A DNA stretch of 64,000 bases from Promineifilum sp019695075 (lineage in GTDB: Bacteria > Chloroflexota > Anaerolineae > Promineifilales > Promineifilaceae), in the NCBI GenBank assembly GCA_026129185.1, contig JAHCIO010000007.1:71119-135118 (forward strand), given 5' to 3'. The notes below the pieces were generated by a model. That model saw only the letters and a list, made by a program, of their open reading frames with translations. It did not search any database and had not been told where the DNA came from. The translations under genes and the position numbers were made by a program. Below are positions 25,257 through 34,427 of the stretch, piece by piece. Position 1 is the first letter of the stretch. Each line of letters starts with the position of its first letter.

Positions 25257-26189
25257 CTATTCCTGCGCGCTCAGCCAGCGCTCCAGCTGCATGGCCGCGG
25301 CCACACCCTGGCCGACCGACGTGGCGATCTGGCGATAGTGCGGGTCCTGAATCTCGCCCGCGGCGTAGATGCCGGTCACGTTGGTGCGCATGAATTCGTC
25401 GGTGATGACGTAGCCGTGCTCGTCCATCGCCAGTTGGCCGGTGAGGAACTGGCTATTGGGATAGTGGCCGATGAAGACGAAGACGCCGTCGGTGGCCATC
25501 TCGCGCCGCTCGCCCGTCTTCAGATTGCGCAACTGGACGCAGTTGACCGTGCCGTTGCCCTCGATCGACTCCAAAACCGTATCCCAGATAAAGTGAATCT
25601 TCTCGTTGGCGAAGGCGCGGTTTTGCAGCGTCTGCCCGGCGCGCAGTTCGTCGCGGCGGTGGACGACCGTCACCTTGGTGGCGAACTTGGTCAGGAAGAT
25701 GCTTTCTTCCAGGGCGCTGTCGCCGCCGCCGACCACAACCACTTCCTTGCCGCGGAAGAAGAAGCCGTCGCACGTGCCGCAATAGCTGACACCGCGGCCG
25801 ACGAACTCCTCTTCGCCGGGAACGCCCAGGTGCCGGGGCGAGGCTCCCGACGTGACGACGACGGCATCGGCCTGGTAGGTGTTGGCGTGAGTCTTGATGG
25901 TGAAGGGCGGCCCGTGGCGGAAGTCCACCTCGACGACCTCTTCATTGGCATAGCGCGCGCCGAAATGGGCGGCCTGCTTCTGCATCAGTTCGACCATGTC
26001 GGGGCCGGTCGGCGTGGCTTTGGGGTTATAGAGGCCGGGGTAGTTCTCGACCTCGTAGGTCAGCGAAATCTGCCCGCCGATCTGCGTGCCGGTCAGGACA
26101 AGTGGATTCAATGTCGCCCGCGCGATGTAGATGGCCGCCGAAAGGCCGGCCGGGCCGGAGCCGATGATGATGACACGTTCCTTTTGCAT
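25257..26189 (-). CDS. trxB: Thioredoxin reductase (NADPH)
   Basis: The 310-residue FAD/NADPH disulfide reductase keeps cytoplasmic thioredoxin reduced. It has the FAD motif GSGPAGLSAAIY near the N-terminus, the redox pair in SYCGTCDGFFF (CGTC instead of the more usual CATC), the NADPH motif VVGGGDSALEE and the C-terminal FAD contact GIYAAGEIQDPHYRQIATSVGQG. The length is typical. It is separated from the upstream sirtuin gene by 63 bases and has its own terminator. Confidence 0.96.
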   Translation of the reverse strand: MQKERVIIIGSGPAGLSAAIYIARATLNPLVLTGTQIGGQISLTYEVENYPGLYNPKATPTGPDMVELMQKQAAHFGARYANEEVVEVDFRHGPPFTIKTHANTYQADAVVVTSGASPRHLGVPGEEEFVGRGVSYCGTCDGFFFRGKEVVVVGGGDSALEESIFLTKFATKVTVVHRRDELRAGQTLQNRAFANEKIHFIWDTVLESIEGNGTVNCVQLRNLKTGERREMATDGVFVFIGHYPNSQFLTGQLAMDEHGYVITDEFMRTNVTGIYAAGEIQDPHYRQIATSVGQGVAAAMQLERWLSAQE

Positions 26190-26252
26190 ACTCTCTTTCC
26201 AAAACGAAAACAGGACCGCACTCCCTCTCTGACGCGCCGGGCGGACGGCTTC

Positions 26253-27125
26253 TTACGCTGCCGGGGACACGCCGGCCTGCTCGGCGTCCGGCGCGTCCAG
26301 AGCCGCCATCAGCGGGGCCAGCGGGGCCGTCGTCGCGGCCATCAGCACCGCCAGGGCATCGGCCAGGCGCGGCGCCGTCCACGGCGCGGCCAGGCGCGGC
26401 AAGACCTCGGCCACGTCATCGTGGATGATGACATCGGCGACATCGTCCATGTGGGTGGCGCCGTAGTTGAGCAGGATGAGCCGCGCGCCGTGGGCCTTGG
26501 CCATCTCCGGCAGGTCGCAGGCCGGCGAGACCTCCAGCGACGAGCCGGCGACGATCATCAGATCGGCCGCGTGTGTGGCTTGCTGGGCCGCGCGCAGCGG
26601 CGCGCGCGGCAACAGGTCGCCGAAGAGGACGAGGTTGGGCTTCATGATGTGGTGGCAGCGCCGGCAGCGTGGGGTGACGCCGGCCGTCATGAAGGCGTCC
26701 AGCGCATCGGCGGCCGAAGTGACGTAGTGGCACGCCGGGCAGACGACCTCGCGCAGGTGGCCGTGCAGTTCATAGACCGTGCGCGAGCCGGCGCGGCTGT
26801 GCAGCAGGTCGATGTTCTGGGTGATGACCGCCTCCAGCTTGCCGGCGGCCTCCAGTTGAGCCAGGGCGATATGGGCCGGATTGGGCGTCGCCTCGCGGAT
26901 GATGCCCAGCAGAGGGCGCAGCCACTCGTAGAAGCGCTGTGGCTGTCGCCGGAAGCCCAGGCTGGAGGCCACCTCGACCATGTCCTCGGCCTTCTTCCAC
27001 AGGCCCGACTTAGGGCTGCGATAGTCGGGGATGCCCGATGGCGTGCTGATGCCCGCGCCGGTCAGGGCGACAATGTGCTTGGCCTCGCCGATGAGTTCAA
27101 TCGCCCGCTGGATGCTCGTATCCAT
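26253..27125 (-). CDS. cobB: NAD-dependent deacylase, Sir2 family
   Basis: Sirtuins remove acyl groups from lysines using NAD+. The 290 residues include GAGISTPSGIPDYRSP, the QNIDLLHSRAGS segment, the catalytic His in YELHG, and a zinc site of two CxxC pairs (CPACHY and CRRCHH) about 28 residues apart, then KPNLVLFGDLLP and GSSLEVSPACDLP. The last 35 residues are Ala/Leu-rich and beyond the core. The gene symbol follows family usage; substrate specificity is not shown. Confidence 0.93.
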   Translation of the reverse strand: MDTSIQRAIELIGEAKHIVALTGAGISTPSGIPDYRSPKSGLWKKAEDMVEVASSLGFRRQPQRFYEWLRPLLGIIREATPNPAHIALAQLEAAGKLEAVITQNIDLLHSRAGSRTVYELHGHLREVVCPACHYVTSAADALDAFMTAGVTPRCRRCHHIMKPNLVLFGDLLPRAPLRAAQQATHAADLMIVAGSSLEVSPACDLPEMAKAHGARLILLNYGATHMDDVADVIIHDDVAEVLPRLAAPWTAPRLADALAVLMAATTAPLAPLMAALDAPDAEQAGVSPAA

Positions 27126-27179
27126 TTCTCGCCCTGCCCGGCCGCCGGCCGGCGTCGCCCGCTGTGAATTGGTTCGCTA

Positions 27180-27929
27180 TCAGACCGGCGGCCAGGGGTA
27201 ATGGCGTCCCGGCCCCGGTTGGGGGAACATGGCCCGGTCGATCAGTCGTCCCAGACGCCGCCGCAGGGCGTCCATCTCGGCATCTGTCAGCAGCGCGGCC
27301 AGCGCCGTCGTCGTCGCGTCGGCCGGCTGGGCCAGGCGCTGGCGCAGGGCGACCAGCGCCTCGCGCAGGGTATCGGGGATGGCCATGCCGCCGAATTCCC
27401 AGATGACGGTGCGCAGCTTGGGGTCGCTATGGAAGCAAATGCCGTGGTCGATGCCCCACAGGCGCTCAATACCGTCGGGGGCGTCGGTCTCCTGGAGTAG
27501 CACATGGCCGGCTTTGCGGTCGGCGTTGTTGATGAGGATGTCCAGCAGAGCGATGCGCTGCAACTGCGACCGAAAACTCGGCTCGCCCTCGATGGTGAAG
27601 TAATGGCGGGCCGGGTCGTGGTCGATGTAGAGTTGAATGGTTCCGGGGCCGTGCTGGGCGTCGCGCAGCACTGTGGGCGGGACGATGTGCCAGCCCAGCG
27701 CCTCGCTGACCAGAAAGGCGGCCAGTTCGCGCTGGCAGAGCGTGCCCTGGGCGAAGTCCCACAACGGCCGTTCGCCCCGCCGTGGCTTATAGACCGCGCC
27801 CAGTGCCAGCGGCCCCTCGCACACCCGCACGAGGAAGGCGTAGTTGGAGCTCCAGGGCAGCAGCCCCTCGACCTCCACTGTGCCGTCTTGCAATAGCTGC
27901 AAAACGTCGCCGCTGGCCATCTCGGTCAT
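27180..27929 (-). CDS. SCO1664-family protein, PI3/4-kinase-like fold
   Basis: The 249-residue conserved protein matches what I recall of the SCO1664 (TIGR03843) family. It has lipid-kinase-like elements: an N-terminal YKPRRGERPLWDF, a catalytic-loop-like LLDILINNADRKAGHVLL and a metal-loop-like GIDHGICF. It is probably a small-molecule or protein kinase, unproven. It is the last of three tightly spaced leftward genes with DUF3090 and the phosphatase, a grouping well known from Actinobacteria. Confidence 0.82.
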   Translation of the reverse strand: MTEMASGDVLQLLQDGTVEVEGLLPWSSNYAFLVRVCEGPLALGAVYKPRRGERPLWDFAQGTLCQRELAAFLVSEALGWHIVPPTVLRDAQHGPGTIQLYIDHDPARHYFTIEGEPSFRSQLQRIALLDILINNADRKAGHVLLQETDAPDGIERLWGIDHGICFHSDPKLRTVIWEFGGMAIPDTLREALVALRQRLAQPADATTTALAALLTDAEMDALRRRLGRLIDRAMFPQPGPGRHYPWPPV

Positions 27930-27970
27930 GTCTGTGTCCTTTGCTCCTCAGGTCGCCGCGGGCGGGCGCG

Positions 27971-28486
27971 TCAGTGGCGGTGGCCGTTGCGGTTGGGGCA
28001 GAAGTGGCCGTCGGGGTCGATGGGGCGGCCGCAGTTGCCACAGATGGGCCGGCCCTGCTTGACCACCTCGGTCACGTGCTTGATGAGCGATTGCGTCTGG
28101 GCGCGCGTCACCCAGAAGCTGACCACGTTGGGGTCTTCGCCTTCTTCCACCAGTTCATAGGCGATGAGGACGACCAGGCTATTCTCCTCGCTGAAACCCA
28201 GACCCATGTTACCCACGCGGAACAGCTCCTCGACCGGCTCGCGCAGGCGCATATCCATCCACATCGGCTCGGCCGCTTCGCGCGCGCGCGCCGGGTCCTT
28301 GCGCTCCAGTTCTTCCAGAAACGTTTCCAGACTGCTGGCGAGCAAGACGGCCTGCTCCTTTTCGATGACGAGCGAGATGGTCTGCGCGCCGCGGCCGCCC
28401 TGCAGGAAGAATGTGCGCTGGCCGGGAACGCCGATGGTGCCGATGGTCAGGTGAGTTGCCGGATTCAGGTCGATTTGGTGGGCCAT
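27971..28486 (-). CDS. DUF3090 family protein with C-terminal zinc-ribbon-like tail
   Basis: The 171-residue protein resembles the DUF3090 (TIGR03847) family. The body starts with IDLNPATHLTIGTIGVPGQR and FFLQGGRGAQTISLVIEK. The end, ICGNCGRPIDPDGHFCPN followed by His-rich residues, looks like a small zinc ribbon. The biochemical role is unknown. It lies between the phosphatase (6 bases) and the SCO1664-like gene (41 bases), so the three are probably one transcript. Confidence 0.85.
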   Translation of the reverse strand: MAHQIDLNPATHLTIGTIGVPGQRTFFLQGGRGAQTISLVIEKEQAVLLASSLETFLEELERKDPARAREAAEPMWMDMRLREPVEELFRVGNMGLGFSEENSLVVLIAYELVEEGEDPNVVSFWVTRAQTQSLIKHVTEVVKQGRPICGNCGRPIDPDGHFCPNRNGHRH

Positions 28487-28492
28487 GTCTGC

Positions 28493-29188
28493 TTATTCTT
28501 CTTCGTCGCCGGCGACAACCGCGGCGGGCGAGTCTTTCTTCTTGTTCTTTTTCGTATCCCTGGGTGGGGCCGGCAGCGTGGGGGCGTGCAGCGGGCCGTC
28601 GTCGTTCAGGCGCAAGACGCGCACCAGGCCGCCGGGGGCCAGTGCCAGGATGCTGACCGAGGCGGGGGCGATGACCAGCCGTTGGAACAGGTCGATATGG
28701 ACGCCCAGATAGTAGGCCAGCAACAGCCGGATGACATCAGCGTGGGAGACGACGACGATCACGTCCTTCTCGTGGCGCGCGGCCGTCTCTTCCAGCGCGG
28801 TCACGGCGCGGGCCTGCACGTCGCGCAGCGCCTCGCCCTGCGGAAACTGGGCGCGGCTGGGGAAGAACTGCACCGCGTGCCACATCGGCTTGCGGGCCAG
28901 TTTCTTGATCTTCTTGCCTTCCCAGTCGCCGTAGCGCACCTCGCCCACTTCTTCCAGTTGCTGGACGCTCAGGTGGTGGGTGTCGGCGATGTAGCTGGCC
29001 GTCTCCATGCAGCGCGTCAGGGGGCTGCTGTAGACGGCTTTGATGGGCAGCACGGCCAGCCGCTGGGCCACGGCTTCGGCCTGGCGGTGGCCGGCCTCAT
29101 TCAGGTGGACGCCCGGCAGCCAACCGGCCAGCTTATTCTTCTTGGACCAGTCGTTTTCGCCATGGCGCACGAGAATGATGGTTGCCAT
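28493..29188 (-). CDS. Histidine phosphatase family protein (MSMEG_4193-like)
   Basis: The 231-residue phosphoglycerate-mutase-fold enzyme has the catalytic LVRHGENDWS near the N-terminus, SSPLTRCMETA, and the second histidine in VVSHADVIRLLL. The C-terminus is a low-complexity Lys-rich, then Glu-rich, tail (DTKKNKKKDS and GDEEE), outside the core. It heads the trio with DUF3090 and the SCO1664-like gene, matching the MSMEG_4193 set of Actinobacteria. The substrate is unknown. Confidence 0.88.
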   Translation of the reverse strand: MATIILVRHGENDWSKKNKLAGWLPGVHLNEAGHRQAEAVAQRLAVLPIKAVYSSPLTRCMETASYIADTHHLSVQQLEEVGEVRYGDWEGKKIKKLARKPMWHAVQFFPSRAQFPQGEALRDVQARAVTALEETAARHEKDVIVVVSHADVIRLLLAYYLGVHIDLFQRLVIAPASVSILALAPGGLVRVLRLNDDGPLHAPTLPAPPRDTKKNKKKDSPAAVVAGDEEE

Positions 29189-29242
29189 AGGCGAGATGAT
29201 AGCACAAACGCGGGCGGGCGTCAGCGATTGGCGCGCGGCCCT

Positions 29243-31711
29243 CTAGTTGTTGTCGGGGTTGACCGGGATGGGTGTCGGTTGGATCTGCTCCAGCAGCGCG
29301 TCCTGGGCCGCGAGCTGCTCCTCTGTCTGCGGCACTTCGGGGTTGAAGACGGTCGATTGGCACACGGTCGGCAGTTCGGCGGCCTCTTCCGGGCTGACAT
29401 TGCCGGTCGTGACGGCGTATTGGCCCGCCCCGAAGTAGGCGGCCATGACGTGGCAGGCGACCGGCGCGGCCCACTGCGAACCCTCGCCGCCGTTGAAGAC
29501 GAAGACGGCCACGGCGATCTGCGGGTCGTCGACCGGTGCGTAGCCGACATACCAGGCATGGGTGGGCAGGATGCGCCGTTGAGCGATGTCTTCAAACCGA
29601 CACCAGCCGTGCTCGATGGCGATGTTGTCGCAGTATTCGGCCGTGCCCGTCTTGCCGGCCGTCGCCCCGATCTGCGCTTCCAGCGCGTCCCAATCGACGT
29701 AGGTGGCCCCGGTGAAGTACTCCGTGTCGCTCATCCGGTTGTTGACCATCTCCATGCCGTCGGCGACGACCTGGATGTACTGCGGATCGACGGCCAGCGT
29801 ATCGATGACCTCTCCCTGGAAGATGTAATTGCCCTCGGCGTCGAACTGGATGCCGAAGGTATTATCGATGGGGTTGCCTGCGGCGTCGGTGACGACGACC
29901 TGGCCGTTGCGATCCTGGTGGGCGCGGGCGATGATCTGGCTCTTGTCGTCGACGAGGACGATGTTGCCCTCGGCGTCGGTCATGTGGTGGATGATGCTCG
30001 GCCGGTAGAGGAAGCCGCCGTTGGCGATGACCGAGACCATTTGGGCCTGTTGCAGCGGCGTGGCGGTCATAAAGCCCTGGCCGATGCCGAGGTTGTAGTC
30101 GTCGCCGGTTGACCATGGCTCGCCCTGGGTCTGCCGCTTCCAGGCGCGGGTCGGCAGGTTGCCCTCGGCCTCCAGCGGCAACTCGATGCCCTGGACGCGG
30201 CCATAGCCGAACTGAGTGCCATAGACATCGATGCGGTCGACGGTCAGGCCCTCGACGAACTCGCCGTCCTGGTCGAAGCCGCCGCTGATCTTGTAGAAGT
30301 ACACGTCGCAGGAGTTGGCGATACCCAGGCGCATGTTCATGGCCCCGTGGCCGGCCGGATTCCAGCACACGAACTCCTGGACGCGGCCGGGGTCGTTGGG
30401 CGCAAAGCGATTGGGGATTTCGATGGTGCCGGGGTCGAATAGGTAACGCTCGGCCGAGACGACGCCTTCCTGAAGCGCCGCCGACGCCGGCACCAGCTTG
30501 AACGTCGAGCCGGGCGGGTAGGTGCCGCTGATGGCGTGGTTGACCAGGGGCGTGTATTCGTTGCGCGCCAGGCCGAGATAGTACTCCACCGGCACTTCCG
30601 TCTGGAAGCGGTTGTTGTCGAAGGTCGGGAAGTTGACCATCGCCAGTACTTCGCCTGTCTTCGGATTGAGGGCCACCACGGCCGCCTGTTCGATCTCCGG
30701 GAAACTGCGCTCGCCGGTGACGTTGTCAGTGCGCACGGCGAGGCTGTTGGCTTCCATGAATTGGGCCAGGACATCGGCGGTGATCTCCTGAAGCCGCAGG
30801 TCAAGCGTCAGGTGCAGATTCAGGCCGGCCTGCGGCGAGATTTCCTCGCCGATCTGACGCACCTCGCGGCCGGTCCAGTCCTGCTCGATCTGGCGCTCGC
30901 CCTTCTGGCCGGCCAGTTCAATCTCCATCGACGCCTCCAGGCCGGCCCAACCGACGCGGTCATCGCGTTCATAGCCCAGTTCAGTGATCCAGCTCTGGTT
31001 CGGCACCGGCCCCATATAGCCGATGAGGTGGGCGGTATACTCGCCCGACGGGTACTCGCGCAACGGCTCCGGCAAGACACGCACGCCGGGCAGGAAGATG
31101 CTCTGTTGCTCGATCTGGTAGGCGACGGAGATGGACACGCCGGTGGTGATGACGGCCGGGACGTAGGGCGCGAAGCTATGTTCGTTGACGATGCCCTCGA
31201 TGCTGTCCGGCTGCTGCTCGACCACGCCGGCGGCGTCGAGCGTTTCCTCGACCGACGCGCCATAGATCTCGGCCAGCCGGCTATAGTTGCTCACCAGTTC
31301 CGGATTGGCCAGGACGATCTGCAATTCCTGATTGACCGTGTTGGTCACCGGCACTTGCGTCAGGGCGCTCAACTGCTCATAAACGCCCTGCCGCTCAGCC
31401 TCATCATCGGGCAGGAAGGCGGGGATGATGGTGACGTTGAAGCTCGGCTTGTTGATGGCCAGCGGCTTGCCGTAGCGATCGACGATGACGCCGCGCGGCG
31501 GGTCGGTTGTCAGCGTGGCGATCTGGTTATCTTTGGCGCGGAGGGTCAGGTCTGGGCCTTTGGTCTGCTGAATGGAGTAGACGCGATAGACCAGCAGGGT
31601 CAGCACAAGGATGATGCCGACGCGCATGAACAGCAGGCGCGCGCCAATGCCGGGGATTTGTTGAATCTCCGGGTCGCGTTCCTCAGGTGCTTTCCAGCCG
31701 CTGCTAGACAT
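29243..31711 (-). CDS. mrdA: Penicillin-binding protein 2, elongasome transpeptidase
   Basis: The 822-residue class B PBP crosslinks peptidoglycan during elongation. One N-terminal TM (about 30-47) is followed by a PBP dimerisation region and the transpeptidase: active Ser in GSTFKLVPA (SxxK), IANSCDVYFY in the SxN position (Ser-Cys-Asp), and the KTG motif in AGKTGTAEY. It is longer than usual (about 600-700), with extra sequence inside the transpeptidase and an acidic C-terminal tail. It is last in mreB-mreC-mreD-mrdA, so it belongs to the rod complex. SCD in place of SxN is worth noting. Confidence 0.94.
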   Translation of the reverse strand: MSSSGWKAPEERDPEIQQIPGIGARLLFMRVGIILVLTLLVYRVYSIQQTKGPDLTLRAKDNQIATLTTDPPRGVIVDRYGKPLAINKPSFNVTIIPAFLPDDEAERQGVYEQLSALTQVPVTNTVNQELQIVLANPELVSNYSRLAEIYGASVEETLDAAGVVEQQPDSIEGIVNEHSFAPYVPAVITTGVSISVAYQIEQQSIFLPGVRVLPEPLREYPSGEYTAHLIGYMGPVPNQSWITELGYERDDRVGWAGLEASMEIELAGQKGERQIEQDWTGREVRQIGEEISPQAGLNLHLTLDLRLQEITADVLAQFMEANSLAVRTDNVTGERSFPEIEQAAVVALNPKTGEVLAMVNFPTFDNNRFQTEVPVEYYLGLARNEYTPLVNHAISGTYPPGSTFKLVPASAALQEGVVSAERYLFDPGTIEIPNRFAPNDPGRVQEFVCWNPAGHGAMNMRLGIANSCDVYFYKISGGFDQDGEFVEGLTVDRIDVYGTQFGYGRVQGIELPLEAEGNLPTRAWKRQTQGEPWSTGDDYNLGIGQGFMTATPLQQAQMVSVIANGGFLYRPSIIHHMTDAEGNIVLVDDKSQIIARAHQDRNGQVVVTDAAGNPIDNTFGIQFDAEGNYIFQGEVIDTLAVDPQYIQVVADGMEMVNNRMSDTEYFTGATYVDWDALEAQIGATAGKTGTAEYCDNIAIEHGWCRFEDIAQRRILPTHAWYVGYAPVDDPQIAVAVFVFNGGEGSQWAAPVACHVMAAYFGAGQYAVTTGNVSPEEAAELPTVCQSTVFNPEVPQTEEQLAAQDALLEQIQPTPIPVNPDNN

Positions 31712-31780
31712 GGCAACCTCAACTTATAGCCCCCCGCGGGGCCAAAAGCCATTGATTTCAGCGATTACACAGATTCGACG

Positions 31781-32281
31781 CTAGAACTCGACCCGGCGCG
31801 GCTTCAGGACGCGCACCAGCGATTGCAGCAGCAAGTAGATCGGCAGGATGACCACCATGTGCAGGATAAAGAGCGGCAACAACTGAGCCAGCCCGGCGGC
31901 CGACAGGCCATGTCCCAATAGCCCCAACACAACGATGCTGATGACCAGATAGATGAGCGTGCCCAGCGCGGCCATGAGCGCAGCCACCAGCAGACGGCGC
32001 GGCGGCATGACCTGTTGCAGCAGCACGGCCGCGGCCACGGCGGCCATGAAGGCCAGCGACGACAGCCCCACCGGGGCCATTGAGAAGAGGTCAGACCACA
32101 GCCCGCCGATGAACGCCCACACCAGCCCATCCTCCAGCCCGCGCACCAGCCCCCAGGCCAGGGCGACCAGAAAGAGCAACTGCGGCTCTACGCCGGCGAT
32201 GGGAAAATGGGGCAGCACGGCCGTTTGCACAATGGCCAGCAGGGCCATCAGGGGAATAGCGGCGTAGAAGCTGACGGCCAC
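31781..32281 (-). CDS. mreD: Rod shape-determining protein MreD
   Basis: The 166 residues form about five TM helices. WGLVRGLEDGLVWAFIGGLWSDLFSMAPVG includes the family's G-x-x-x-D core. MreD links MreC and the cytoskeleton to wall synthases. It sits two bases after mreC and 69 bases before mrdA. The call rests on topology, size, this motif and gene order. Confidence 0.9.
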   Translation of the reverse strand: MAVSFYAAIPLMALLAIVQTAVLPHFPIAGVEPQLLFLVALAWGLVRGLEDGLVWAFIGGLWSDLFSMAPVGLSSLAFMAAVAAAVLLQQVMPPRRLLVAALMAALGTLIYLVISIVVLGLLGHGLSAAGLAQLLPLFILHMVVILPIYLLLQSLVRVLKPRRVEF

Positions 32282-32283
32282 GG

Positions 32284-33138
32284 CTACGGCTCCTGGTTGA
32301 AGAACTGCGGATCGACTGACTGAAACTCGGTCACAACCAGCAGCGTCTCCAGCGTGCGGAAGTCAACGGCCGGCTGCACGACCGCCTGCTGGAACAGCTC
32401 GGCCTCGTTGCGCGTCACGTCGACGACCCGGCCGATGACTAGGTTCTGCGGGAACTTGCCGTCCAGGCCGGAGGTCACGACCAACTCGCCGACCTGGACA
32501 TCGTATTGCAGGTCGATCCAGTCGATGGTCGGCAGCGCGCCGCGGCCCGCGCCGCGCAGGATGCCCGTCGCCCGCGTCGTGCCCAGGCGCACGGGGATGG
32601 CGCTGGCGGTCTCGGTCAGCAATACCACCTGGGCGGCGTGGTTGGTGGCGTTATAGACCTGGCCCACCAGGCCGCGCGCCGCCTCCACCGGCATGCCCGT
32701 GCGCACGCCATCGTCAACGCCCTTGTTGATGATGATGCTCTGCATGGTCGGGTTGGTGTCCTGGCCGATCACGTCGGCGATGACGCGCCTGTACTCCGGT
32801 GTCTGGGCGGCTTCGCCGAACAACTCGCGCAGGAGTTGGGCTTCGTTCTGAATCTCGCGCAGTTCCTCCAGCTCGCGCTCCTGTTCGGCCACCTGAGCCT
32901 TCAGCGCGGCGATCTCTTCGCGCGCGGCAGCCAGGTTGCGCGGGCCGGAGACGACATCGCTGACGGCCTCAGTGCGCGCCGATGTCCAGGCGGTGATGCC
33001 GGTCAGAGGATCGCGCAGGAAGCCGAACACGCCGACCAGCGCGCCGGTGCTGTCGAGGATGGTCAGCAGCAGGCCGCTGCCGACGAGGACGGCCACCGTT
33101 AGCCAGCGGATGCGCTGTTGGGTTCGTCCGAGGTTCAT
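32284..33138 (-). CDS. mreC: Rod shape-determining protein MreC
   Basis: The 284 residues have one N-terminal TM (about 12-32) and a coiled coil (about 68-102, EEIAALKAQVAEQERELEEL). The extracytoplasmic beta domain contains NPTMQSIIINKGVDDGVRTG and VVTSGLDGKFPQNLVIGRV, both typical of MreC. It bridges MreB inside to PBP2 outside. It lies between mreB and mreD. Confidence 0.95.
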   Translation of the reverse strand: MNLGRTQQRIRWLTVAVLVGSGLLLTILDSTGALVGVFGFLRDPLTGITAWTSARTEAVSDVVSGPRNLAAAREEIAALKAQVAEQERELEELREIQNEAQLLRELFGEAAQTPEYRRVIADVIGQDTNPTMQSIIINKGVDDGVRTGMPVEAARGLVGQVYNATNHAAQVVLLTETASAIPVRLGTTRATGILRGAGRGALPTIDWIDLQYDVQVGELVVTSGLDGKFPQNLVIGRVVDVTRNEAELFQQAVVQPAVDFRTLETLLVVTEFQSVDPQFFNQEP

Positions 33139-33171
33139 AGGTGGTTGCCGGCCGCCGCCGGGAGGGCGGCG

Positions 33172-34233
33172 CTAGTGGCGCGTGCTGCCTCGATGGAGGC
33201 CCACAAGGACGCGCTCGTAGTTGTCCAGGTCTTCCAATACACGCCCGGCGCCGCGGGCGACACAGGTCATGGCGTCTTCGGCCACCCAGACGCGCATCTT
33301 CACCGAGTCTTCCAGGCGGTCGGCCAGGCCCTGAATGAGCGCGCCGCCGCCGGCCAGACACACGCCGGTCTCAATCAAGTCGGAGACCAGTTCGGGTGGG
33401 GTCTCATCGAGCGCGTCCAGGACGGTATCGACGATGACGTTGATCGATGGCGACATGGCCTCGCGCAGTTCAATGCTGCTGATCTCGACGACCTGCGGCA
33501 GACCGGTGATCAGGTTCCGGCCGCGCACCGACATCGTCTTCTCCTCCGGCAGAGGGAAGGCCGAGCCGATGGCGATCTTTGACCGTTCGGCCATGCGCTC
33601 GCCGACAAGCAGGTTGTACTTGTTGCGCACGTAGCCGATGATGTCCTCGTCCATCTCGTCGCCCGCCACGCGGATGGAGCGGCTGACGACGATGCCACCC
33701 ATGGCGAACACGGCCACTTCGGTCGTGCCGCCGCCGATATCGACGATCATGCTGCCGCGGGACTCGATAATCGGCAGGCCGGAGCCGATGGCCGCGGCCA
33801 TTGGCTCTTCGATGAGATAGGCCTCGCGCGCGCCGGCGGAGATGGTGGCGTCATAGACGGCGCGCTTCTCCACCTCGGTGACGCCGCTGGGTACACCGAC
33901 GACCACGCGCGGCCGGGGAAAGGGCACCAGCATCTGCTCGTGGGCCTTGTCGATGAAGTATTTCAGCATCGCCTCGGTGATCTCGAACTCGGAGATCACG
34001 CCGTCGCGCAGGGGGCGGATGGCAACGATGTCGCCGGGGGTGCGGCCGACCATCTCGCGCGCCTCGGCGCCGATGGCCAGCGGCCGGCGGGTGCGCTTAT
34101 TGATGGCCACCCACGACGGCTCATTGATGACGATGCCCTTATCGCGCACAGCGACGAGCGTGTTGGCCGTCCCCAGGTCGATGCCGATATCGAGCGAGAA
34201 AAAACCGAGTAACCAGTCGAGAGGTCTAAACAA
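33172..34233 (-). CDS. mreB: Rod shape-determining actin MreB
   Basis: The 353-residue bacterial actin has the phosphate-1 loop GIDLGTANTLV, the catalytic stretch VVGVPSGVTEVEKRAVYDA, IVDIGGGTTEVAV and CLAGGGALIQGLADRL. The N-terminal FRPLDWLLGFFSLD is an amphipathic membrane-binding segment. It organises the elongasome. It is the first gene of the leftward rod operon, with an extended -10 promoter just upstream. Confidence 0.97.
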   Translation of the reverse strand: MFRPLDWLLGFFSLDIGIDLGTANTLVAVRDKGIVINEPSWVAINKRTRRPLAIGAEAREMVGRTPGDIVAIRPLRDGVISEFEITEAMLKYFIDKAHEQMLVPFPRPRVVVGVPSGVTEVEKRAVYDATISAGAREAYLIEEPMAAAIGSGLPIIESRGSMIVDIGGGTTEVAVFAMGGIVVSRSIRVAGDEMDEDIIGYVRNKYNLLVGERMAERSKIAIGSAFPLPEEKTMSVRGRNLITGLPQVVEISSIELREAMSPSINVIVDTVLDALDETPPELVSDLIETGVCLAGGGALIQGLADRLEDSVKMRVWVAEDAMTCVARGAGRVLEDLDNYERVLVGLHRGSTRH

Positions 34234-34259
34234 TGTAATTCCACCTTCTTAACCTGTCC

Positions 34260-34268
34260 ATTATAGCA
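34260..34268 (-). promoter_or_regulatory. Extended -10 promoter of the mreBCD-mrdA operon
   Basis: On the minus strand TGC-TATAAT, a perfect -10 with the TGn extension. No -35 box stands at the right distance. Initiation would be near 34253, about 20 bases before the mreB ATG. A rightward gene starts at 34428, and TGG-TATGAT (34392-34400, plus strand) may be its promoter. Confidence 0.65.
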
Positions 34269-34427
34269 TAGGACACGAGGCCGGCACGACTGACCAAATG
34301 GCCCTCATCTCTGATTTAGGCGTTTCTAGGCCTGTGAGTCTGGCTGCAAAGCTCAGAGATGTAAGAGAAGCCGACCACAACCCGCGGCCTGTGGTATGAT
34401 CGCCCCATTCACGCGAGGCGATCTATT

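Noticed and set aside
27782..30112. 776-codon rightward open frame
   Set aside because: It runs through four genes on the other strand (SCO1664-like, DUF3090, phosphatase, PBP2), which all have recognisable motifs. It has none.
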